Positions 8,437-13,217 of a DNA stretch of 13,217 nt are shown here, piece after piece. The first letter of the stretch is position 1, and the number at the start of each line of letters is the position of its first letter. Source of the stretch: Gemmatimonadota bacterium (GTDB taxonomy: Bacteria; Gemmatimonadota; Gemmatimonadetes; Longimicrobiales; UBA6960); the NCBI GenBank assembly GCA_002712565.1, contig PAUA01000007.1, positions 1-13,217 on the forward strand, written 5' to 3'. The position numbers and the translations under genes are program-made. A model generated the notes under the pieces. That model did not search any database. It saw only the letters and a program-made list of their open reading frames with translations, and was not told the origin of the DNA.

Positions 8437-8485
8437 GTAGGCGCCGAGGCATCCACATGAAGTAGCCGCCGAGGCATCCACATGA
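8437..8485 (+). repeat. 24-base tandem duplication (25-base period) carrying Shine-Dalgarno plus ATG
   Basis: Copies at 8437-8460 and 8462-8485 differ at one position (GTAGG versus GTAGC at the start), sharing GCCGAGGCATCCACATGA. Each copy has GAGG seven bases before ATG, ideal ribosome-site spacing. The first encodes Met-Lys-stop (8457-8465). The second encodes Met-Met-Gly-Phe-Arg-stop (8482-8499), whose TGA overlaps the TTG start of the next gene as TTGA. Confidence 0.85.
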
Positions 8486-8499
8486 TGGGCTTCCGTTGA
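8482..8499 (+). CDS. Candidate leader micro-ORF (MMGFR), coupled to hemX start
   Basis: ATG ATG GGC TTC CGT TGA, with GAGG at 8471-8474 as ribosome site. Its stop shares bases with the TTG start of the downstream gene, which lacks a good ribosome site of its own. The simplest reading is a translational-coupling cistron: ribosomes load here, stop at 8499 and restart on TTG 8496. The upstream copy (8457-8465, Met-Lys-stop) may be a decoy or attenuating uORF. This rests on sequence layout only. Confidence 0.35.
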   Translation: MMGFR

Positions 8500-9305
8500 C
8501 GGACGCAGTCGCTCTTCTTCTCTACGTCGGATCATTGATTCTGTGGTTCCGCTCTCTCCTGAGTGGAGGCCGTGGCCGCGGCCCGATGATCGCGTTTGTG
8601 TTGGCCGCCGCGGGTGTCGCAGTACATGCTCTGGCCCTAGCCCGCTTCGCCGCTGAATACGGCCAGCTTCCGCTCAACGGGCTCGCTCCCTCCCTCTCCA
8701 CCGTCGCCCTCATTGTCGGCCTCGGCTTGGTGGCCACCCTCGGTTTGGGTGAAGGCCGCCGTGTCGGGATCGTCCTGGTCCCCGTCGTCATTCTGCTGCA
8801 GGCGGTTGCGGTTTCGTTGGGGATCGAGCCGTCTCAAGAACTGCTGGACTTCCAGGGGGCTTGGTTCGCTTTCCATGTCACTTTGGCTTTCGCGGGCTTG
8901 GGCGGCTTGGCCGTGGCTTTTGCGTCGGGACTGCTCTACCTGGTTCAGCTCCACGAGCTCAACACCAAGAGGATGGGACGCCTGTTCCAGTTCACACCTC
9001 CTCTTGCCACGCTCGACCGTTTGGGGCGGATCGGACTGGTGGCCGGGTTCATCACCTTTACACTGTCCCTCGTTCTCGCGTGGGTGTGGACCATCAATTT
9101 TGGGCAAGCGTCCGACCTGTGGAACGCGAAGGTTTTCTGGTCGGTCATGAGCTGGTTCGTCTTCGTCGCGGCTCTTGGGGTCCGTGCCGGCGGTGGGGTG
9201 AAGGAGCGAAGGAGCGCCCTGGTGAGCGTGGTCGGGTTTTCGTTCATCGTATTTTCCTACCTCGGTCTTCGCCTGGTGAGTTCTCAGGGAGGCTTCTTCC
9301 TTTGA
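8496..9305 (+). CDS. hemX: HemX/CcsA-family integral membrane protein
   Basis: Family includes CcsA/ResC (heme delivery for cytochrome c assembly) and HemX, encoded beside hemA in Bacillus and reported there to affect HemA level. 269 residues with about eight membrane segments (about 3-19, 30-48, 66-84, 88-108, 123-151, 178-199, 213-231, 240-260). The segment WFAFHVTLAFAGLGGLAVAF through LLYLVQLHELNTKR matches the conserved CcsA core, including His127. The Trp-rich heme loop is degenerate (AWVWTINFGQASDLWNAKVF) and the two C-terminal His of CcsA are absent (LGVR and RLVSSQG at those places), which with the neighbour hemA favours HemX over CcsA. The TTG start is chosen because any later in-frame ATG would remove the first membrane helix; it overlaps the stop of the micro-ORF at 8482-8499. 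The stop overlaps the hemA start. Confidence 0.82.
   Translation: MTDAVALLLYVGSLILWFRSLLSGGRGRGPMIAFVLAAAGVAVHALALARFAAEYGQLPLNGLAPSLSTVALIVGLGLVATLGLGEGRRVGIVLVPVVILLQAVAVSLGIEPSQELLDFQGAWFAFHVTLAFAGLGGLAVAFASGLLYLVQLHELNTKRMGRLFQFTPPLATLDRLGRIGLVAGFITFTLSLVLAWVWTINFGQASDLWNAKVFWSVMSWFVFVAALGVRAGGGVKERRSALVSVVGFSFIVFSYLGLRLVSSQGGFFL
9286..9292 (+). promoter_or_regulatory. Ribosome binding site of hemA
   Basis: AGGGAGG, nine bases before TTG 9302. It decides the hemA start: the alternative TTG at 9323 is preceded by ATCCTCCG, which has no Shine-Dalgarno character. Confidence 0.65.
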
Positions 9306-10675
9306 GCCCCGTGTATCCTCCGTTGAGCCCCGTCTCCGTGGTTGGCGTGAGCCACTTGACGGCTCCTGTGGAAATTCGGGAACGTTTCGCGTTCTCCCCG
9401 GCTGAGGCCGAAGTGACACTCGGCAGGCTCATCATCGCCTCCGAGGTTCAGGAGGCAGTGCTGCTCTCCACCTGCAACCGTACCGAACTCTACGTTTGCC
9501 CAGGCGAGACTGAGTACGCAAGAGGGGCGGCGGAGCGAGTTCTTTCCGAGAAGGCGGGCGAAGTGGTTGGCGGAACCAAGCAATACCTCTACCACTACGA
9601 CGGTGAGGCGTCGGTCCGCCACCTCTACCGCGTGGCGGGGGGATTGGACTCCCTTGTGCTCGGTGAGGCAGAGATCCAAGGACAGGTCAAGGACGCATAC
9701 GAATTGGCGGGACGGAGTCCGGCAGGGCCAGAGCTAGCCGGACCGATTCTGCACAGACTCTTCCAGTCCGCCCTGTCCGCAGGGGGACGTATCCGCTCCA
9801 CGACGCCGATCGGAGAGGGCGCCGCATCCGTGGCGTCTGTGGCCGTGGAGTTGGCACGTAAGATCTTCGGCGGCCTCGAGGGCCGTCAGGTGATGATCCT
9901 CGGAGCGGGCACGACCGCGGAGCTGGTGGTGGAGGCACTCGGGCGAGATGGCATCCGAGGGCTGGTCGTGTCGAACCGGACGCACGAGCGGGCTACCGAA
10001 CTGGCGAGTAGACTCTCAGGGCGCGCCGTGCACTTCGACGAGATGCCGTTCGAGTTGGCCAAGACGGACATCCTGATCGCATCAACCGCGGCTCCCCACC
10101 CCTTGGTGACCAGAGATGGCTTTCGCCATGCCAGGGAGGGCAGCCAAAGTGGGCCGTTACTCATTCTCGACCTGGCGATTCCGCGTGATGTGGAGCCCGA
10201 GGTCGGCAGCGAAGCGAACGTATTCCTGTACAATGTGGACCACCTCCATGAGATTCTGGACGACAACCTGCTCAAGCGCCAGAGCTCCGTTCCCGAGGCC
10301 GAGGCCATCATCGAGGAATACACCCAGGACTTTCTCCATTGGTACGGAGCCAGGGGCGTAGTCCCCGTGATTCGTAGCCTCAGAGGGCGCTGGGACGACG
10401 TGCGCCGCAGTGAGCTGGACCGCCTCTGGCAAAAACTCTCGCACATGTCCGAGGACGATCGAGACCTTGTCGAGGCCTTTTCGAAGCAACTCCTCAACAA
10501 GCTCCTGCACGACCCTACTGAACGCTTGAAGCAGGGCGCAGGCAACGGCCGGGGCGTCGAGTTCATCGATGCGGTCCGGTACTTGCATGACCTCGAAACG
10601 GTAGAAGCAGCCCGCTCCGAGGAATCGGAGGCGGACGACGTAGGGGATGCCGAGACCATGGAAATGGATGAGTGA
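9302..10675 (+). CDS. hemA: Glutamyl-tRNA reductase
   Basis: Reduces glutamyl-tRNA(Glu) to glutamate-1-semialdehyde with NADPH, the first committed step of C5 tetrapyrrole synthesis. 457 residues from TTG 9302, which overlaps the previous stop (TTGA) and follows AGGGAGG. GVSHLTAPVEIRER opens the catalytic domain; LLSTCNRTELY holds the nucleophile Cys58; HLYRVAGGLDSLVLGEAEIQ and GAASVASVAVELA are family signatures. The NADPH fold starts at VMILGAGTTAELV (GAG at 201-203), followed by VVSNRT and LDLAIPRDVEPEV. The dimerisation helices run about 345-430, then an acidic Glu/Asp-rich tail of about 25 residues. An open frame extends upstream to 8861, but that part overlaps the hemX-like gene out of frame and is not coding. 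Alternative start TTG 9323 would drop seven residues. Other heme genes are not seen downstream; the next gene is an epimerase. Confidence 0.97.
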   Translation: MSPVYPPLSPVSVVGVSHLTAPVEIRERFAFSPAEAEVTLGRLIIASEVQEAVLLSTCNRTELYVCPGETEYARGAAERVLSEKAGEVVGGTKQYLYHYDGEASVRHLYRVAGGLDSLVLGEAEIQGQVKDAYELAGRSPAGPELAGPILHRLFQSALSAGGRIRSTTPIGEGAASVASVAVELARKIFGGLEGRQVMILGAGTTAELVVEALGRDGIRGLVVSNRTHERATELASRLSGRAVHFDEMPFELAKTDILIASTAAPHPLVTRDGFRHAREGSQSGPLLILDLAIPRDVEPEVGSEANVFLYNVDHLHEILDDNLLKRQSSVPEAEAIIEEYTQDFLHWYGARGVVPVIRSLRGRWDDVRRSELDRLWQKLSHMSEDDRDLVEAFSKQLLNKLLHDPTERLKQGAGNGRGVEFIDAVRYLHDLETVEAARSEESEADDVGDAETMEMDE

Positions 10676-11630
10676 TCCCACTCGAAACGTTCTCGTAACC
10701 GGGGGCGCCGGATTCATCGGTAGCCACGTGGTCGACGCGTATCTGGAGCGGGGCGATCGCGTGTGGGTCGTCGACGACCTGTCGAGTGGCTCTCTGGCGA
10801 ACGTCAACGAGAAAGCGGAGTTCGTCGAGATGGGAATCCAGGATCCGGATTTGCGAGGCCTGTTCCGCGACGTGGGATTCGATTTGGTGAGCCTGCACGC
10901 GGCCCAGATCGACGTTCGTACATCCGTTGCGGATCCCGCCCGGGATGCATCAATCAACGTCCTGGGAATGCTCAACGTGGTCGAGGGTGCCCGGGAGACC
11001 GGCACATGCAGGATCGTGTACGTCTCGAGCGGCGGGGTCGTCTACGGCGAGCCGGAGGAAATTCCCACGCCGGAGTGCGCGGCCAAACTGCCGCTCTCTC
11101 CGTACGGGGTCACGAAGCTCTCCGGGGAGTACTACCTGCACTACTACGAGGTGGTCCATGGCATCGAGTACGTGGCGCTACGGTATGCCAACGTCTTTGG
11201 ACCCCGGCAGGATCCGCATGGAGAGGCTGGTGTGGTGGCGATTTTTTGCGAGCGGCTGCAGTCGGCGGAAGAACTCACTATCTTCGGCGACGGCGAGCAA
11301 ACCCGAGACTACGTGTACGTGAAGGATGTGGTTGTTGCGAACCTCCTCGCATCCGAGATGATATTGAAGCCCGGACCGGATATCGATGCCGTGGCCTTCA
11401 ACGTCGGCACGGGGGTGGGGACCAGCGTGAATCGGCTTGCCGATGTCCTGGAGAGTATTGCTGAGAACCGCCCGGGCCGCGTCTACCGCGAAGCGCGCGC
11501 GGGAGAGTTGCGACATAGTACGCTGGATGTGTCCAGGTTCGCCGAGCGTGGATGGGCGGCCCGGCATACGCTCGAGGATGGTCTCCGGGAGACATTTCAC
11601 TTCATCGCACATCAAAAGATCGGAGCTTGA
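10668..11630 (+). CDS. NAD-dependent sugar-nucleotide epimerase/dehydratase (GalE-like extended SDR)
   Basis: Extended short-chain dehydrogenase acting on a nucleotide sugar, most like UDP-glucose/UDP-GlcNAc 4-epimerases used in cell-surface polysaccharides; the exact substrate cannot be read from sequence. 320 residues. NAD site TGGAGFIGSH (11-20) with VVDDLSSG following, LHAAQIDVRTSV, the catalytic Ser in YVSSGGVVYGEP (120-121), the Tyr146-x3-Lys150 pair in SPYGVTKLSGE, ALRYANVFGPRQDP, and the C-terminal IFGDGEQTRDYVYVKDVV and ELRHSTLDVSRFAERGW motifs. ATG 10668 is chosen because MSDPTRNVLVTGG fits the family start and overlaps the hemA stop by 8 bases; ATG 10647 would add seven residues with no better ribosome site. 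It ends directly against tolQ (TGA then ATG). Its place between hemA and tolQ is not explained by pathway. Confidence 0.88.
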   Translation: MSDPTRNVLVTGGAGFIGSHVVDAYLERGDRVWVVDDLSSGSLANVNEKAEFVEMGIQDPDLRGLFRDVGFDLVSLHAAQIDVRTSVADPARDASINVLGMLNVVEGARETGTCRIVYVSSGGVVYGEPEEIPTPECAAKLPLSPYGVTKLSGEYYLHYYEVVHGIEYVALRYANVFGPRQDPHGEAGVVAIFCERLQSAEELTIFGDGEQTRDYVYVKDVVVANLLASEMILKPGPDIDAVAFNVGTGVGTSVNRLADVLESIAENRPGRVYREARAGELRHSTLDVSRFAERGWAARHTLEDGLRETFHFIAHQKIGA

Positions 11631-12350
11631 ATGGGGCTTTCGACGCTCCTCGCCCAGGCCGCTACGCCGACAAGTGGGTGGGATATGCTGTTCGGGGGGA
11701 CGTGGGCGACCAGGATGGTCCTCCTGGTCCTCGCCAGTGCGTCGCTCTTTTCATGGGTTCTCATTTTCTGGAAGGCCAGGCAGTTCAGAGCCGTTCGAAT
11801 TCAGGGCGACCGCTTTCTGGGGGAAATGGAGCGAGCGACCGGCCTGGCGGACGCCTACAAAGCTGTTCTGCTGCTCCCGGAATCTCCGTACGGGCGTGTT
11901 TTTCGCGGGGGCGTGAACTTCTTCAGCGAGCTGCGGCCGGGTGCGCTCCGTGAAGGGTCCCCTCCTAGCGAAGGGCTCTCTCTGACTCAGTTGCAGGTGC
12001 TCAAGCTGGTTCTGGAGAAGGAGGAAGCCGAGGAGCGCGACGAGCTCGCGGTAGGGCTGATCTGGTTGGCAGTCCTGGGTTCGGTCGCGCCGCTGCTGGG
12101 TCTCATGGGGACAGTCCTTGGCATCACGAACACGTTTCTCGGGATCGCGGCGTCAGGCTCCACGAATATCACCGCGGTGGCGCCTGGTGTCGCTGCGGCC
12201 CTGGTCACTACGGTCGCCGGGCTCATCGTGGCGATGCCCGCGATCATCTCTTACAACCATTTTCTCGCGCGGCTGAGCTTGCTCAGCAGCGAGCTCGAGG
12301 GTTTCTCTAGCGAATTCATCGGCACGCTTGCCCGGGAGGGACGTCTATGA
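11631..12350 (+). CDS. tolQ: MotA/TolQ/ExbB proton channel protein, TolQ-like
   Basis: Inner-membrane channel subunit that, with TolR/ExbD, uses the proton gradient to energise TolA or TonB. 239 residues. Membrane segments at about 27-48, 141-165 and 185-207, with the large cytoplasmic loop between the first and second. LGSVAPLLGLMGTVLGITNTF and VAPGVAAALVTTVAGLIVAMPAIISYN are the family signatures; Thr161 and Thr193 align with the pore-lining Thr pair of TolQ/ExbB. The GGAG at 11622-11625 lies five bases before the ATG and sits inside the end of the epimerase gene, whose stop directly adjoins the start. TolQ is preferred to ExbB on general resemblance, but the two cannot be separated securely here; tolB and pal would lie beyond the window. 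Confidence 0.9.
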   Translation: MGLSTLLAQAATPTSGWDMLFGGTWATRMVLLVLASASLFSWVLIFWKARQFRAVRIQGDRFLGEMERATGLADAYKAVLLLPESPYGRVFRGGVNFFSELRPGALREGSPPSEGLSLTQLQVLKLVLEKEEAEERDELAVGLIWLAVLGSVAPLLGLMGTVLGITNTFLGIAASGSTNITAVAPGVAAALVTTVAGLIVAMPAIISYNHFLARLSLLSSELEGFSSEFIGTLAREGRL

Positions 12351-12763
12351 TGGGACCCGGGGGCGGCGGGCGGGACCTGCAGCCGGTCGCCGAAATCAAC
12401 GTCACGAGTATGGTCGATGTGGCGTTTACGTTGCTCATCATCTTCATCATCACCGCCCCGATCCTCCAGGGGGGCATCGAGGTGGCGGTTCCGGAAACGG
12501 ACATATCTGCACTTACCGCAGACGACAACACGCTGATTATCTCCCTGAACCGTGACGGGATGGTGTTCGTGGGCGAGACTCCTATGGACCGCGCCGAATT
12601 CCGGTCGTCTTTCGGACAGATCGTGTCGGGTGGAACGGTCGATAAGGTCTGGTTCAAGGGCGACTCACTGGCCACTTGGGGTGCGGGCGTCGACGTGATG
12701 GGCACCATCAGGGAGAGCGGGATCCCCTTTGCGGTGGTCGCCGAACAGAGTCCGGAGAGGTAG
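12347..12763 (+). CDS. tolR: ExbD/TolR-family biopolymer transport protein
   Basis: Single-span partner of the TolQ/ExbB channel. 138 residues. INVTSMVDVAFTLLIIFIIT (17-36) places Asp24 at the proton-carrying position (Asp23 in TolR, Asp25 in ExbD), and the membrane helix runs about 24-41. A periplasmic domain follows (ISLNRDGMVFVGETPM, VWFKGDSLATWGAGVDVMGTIRESG), ending near the usual length. A strong ribosome site, GGGAGGG at 12334-12340, is six bases before the ATG. The start overlaps the tolQ stop (ATGA), implying coupled synthesis. A second ATG follows immediately. Confidence 0.91.
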   Translation: MMGPGGGGRDLQPVAEINVTSMVDVAFTLLIIFIITAPILQGGIEVAVPETDISALTADDNTLIISLNRDGMVFVGETPMDRAEFRSSFGQIVSGGTVDKVWFKGDSLATWGAGVDVMGTIRESGIPFAVVAEQSPER

Positions 12764-12770
12764 TCAGGCT

Positions 12771-13217
12771 ATGACCGTCCCCGAAGAGGCTCCGAGGCGC
12801 GCACCGCGCGTGGAGCGACAACCGCGACAGACGGTCGGGAAGGGTCCCATCCTCGGGTCCGCTTTCATTCATACCGTTGCGATCTTCCTGGCCTGGGGGA
12901 CTTCGGCAGCGACTCCCCAGGTACCCGACTTCATCGCCTTCGAGATCGAGTTGATCTCTCCACCGGCGGCGGAGCTCGGTGAGCGGACGCCGCCCCCCCC
13001 CGAGGAATTGGTCATCGAGACGCCCCTCGATCCGGTACCCGAGCCGCCGGAGGAAATTGCTCCCGCGGTCATCGAGGAGGAGGTGCCCGAGGAGATTCCC
13101 GTCGAAGAGCCTCCGGTGCCCGAACAGACGGTCACTCCACCCGATGTTGAACTGGTGGACGATGTGGAGCCCCCAGCCAGCCCCGACCCAGATCCAGATG
13201 TCGAGACGCCGGGAGAG
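12771..13217 (+). CDS. TonB/TolA-like energy transducer, N-terminal part (runs off window)
   Basis: Begins at ATG 12771 and stays open for 149 codons to the window end, so the C-terminal receptor- or Pal-facing domain is not visible. Residues 1-26 are Arg-rich cytoplasmic; a single membrane anchor runs about 27-43 (ILGSAFIHTVAIFLAWG). Ser30-x3-His34 in it matches the Ser-x3-His of the TonB/TolA anchor that contacts ExbB/TolQ. From about 65 on it is a Pro/Glu/Asp-rich periplasmic spacer, acidic rather than the Pro-Lys of E. coli TonB or the Ala/Lys helix of TolA. The upstream GGAGAGG (12754-12760) is ten bases before the ATG. It follows tolR by seven bases, so it is the third member of the energising set. 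A nine-C run lies at 12993-13001. TonB versus TolA cannot be decided without the C-terminus. Confidence 0.8.
   Translation, partial: MTVPEEAPRRAPRVERQPRQTVGKGPILGSAFIHTVAIFLAWGTSAATPQVPDFIAFEIELISPPAAELGERTPPPPEELVIETPLDPVPEPPEEIAPAVIEEEVPEEIPVEEPPVPEQTVTPPDVELVDDVEPPASPDPDPDVETPGE

Larger units (their letters stand above)
8155..8495 (+). other. 341-base non-coding region: leader of the hemX-hemA-epimerase-tol operon
   Basis: No credible gene lies here. An open frame from TTG 8197 to 8430 has no ribosome site, a Trp/Arg-rich composition and no recognisable motif, so it is taken as chance. Contents in order: an A/T-rich patch (8185-8212), promoter elements TTGACC/TATCTT (8216-8245), a 22-base palindrome (8271-8292), a segment able to fold (8336-8403), a second weaker promoter candidate (8383-8410), a purine-rich stretch (8416-8440), and a 24-base tandem duplication carrying micro-ORFs (8437-8485). 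If transcription starts near 8252 the leader of the operon is about 245 bases, long enough for regulation. I checked by eye for TPP, FMN, cobalamin and similar riboswitch cores and saw none. Confidence 0.7.

Noticed and set aside
8155..8495. tRNA, SRP RNA, 6S RNA or known riboswitch in the leader
   Set aside because: No cloverleaf, no SRP tetraloop domain and no recognisable conserved core of the common riboswitches by eye.
8861..9301. Open frame continuing upstream of hemA for about 147 codons
   Set aside because: It overlaps the HemX-like gene in another frame, has no HemA-like sequence, and HemA homologues start near the GVSHLTAPV segment. AGGGAGG plus TTG 9302 gives a proper start.
1..13217. 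Mobile element, integron, defence island or biosynthetic cluster
   Set aside because: No transposase, integrase, terminal inverted repeats, tRNA junction or unusual composition; all genes are recognisable core functions in one orientation.

Overview
The window is GC-rich bacterial chromosome with every gene on the + strand, densely packed and with many 1-8 base overlaps. The contents are housekeeping genes: SecA, a Rel-type (p)ppGpp enzyme, UvrB, TsaE/TsaB/RimI, a HemX/CcsA-like membrane protein, HemA (glutamyl-tRNA reductase), an NAD-dependent sugar epimerase, and a TolQ/TolR/TolA (or ExbB/ExbD/TonB) energy-transduction set. The Tol/Ton genes imply an outer membrane, and HemA implies the C5 route to 5-aminolevulinate. 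The SecA NBD2 and scaffold text (for example the 'YDDVMNQQREVIYDRR' stretch) and the style of TolQ/TolR suggest a Gemmatimonadota-like or related high-GC Gram-negative lineage. That placement is inference from recall of protein families and was not tested.

Layout. 1-1967: 3' two-thirds of secA, ending in a SEC-C zinc motif. 1968-2138: non-coding gap with a weak terminator candidate and several short palindromes. 2139-4337: bifunctional rel/spoT. 4338-4408: short gap filled by three degenerate 18-base repeats. 4409-6397: uvrB. 6405-8154: tsaE, tsaB and rimI, overlapping by 4 bases at each junction, so probably translationally coupled and continuing from uvrB. 8155-8495: the only gap over 300 bases. 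It holds a good sigma-70-like promoter, a 22-base perfect palindrome, a possible folded RNA segment, and a 24-base tandem duplication that places two Shine-Dalgarno plus ATG micro-ORFs just before the next gene. 8496-13217: hemX-like gene, hemA, epimerase, tolQ, tolR and the start of tolA/tonB, each starting within about 20 bases of the previous stop or overlapping it.

How the genes work together. SecA, the Tol/Ton proteins and the HemX-like protein act at the envelope. Rel controls the stringent response and UvrB acts in nucleotide excision repair. TsaE and TsaB belong to the t6A37 tRNA modification complex (TsaD is not in the window). HemX/HemA start tetrapyrrole synthesis. The last six genes look like one transcript linking heme synthesis to an envelope energy machine, fed from the promoter region near 8216-8410.

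I found no new defence, mobile or biosynthetic system; this is ordinary core-genome sequence. The most interesting material is regulatory: the long leader and tandem micro-ORFs before hemX-hemA, the repeated start region of hemA, and the small repeat array between rel and uvrB.
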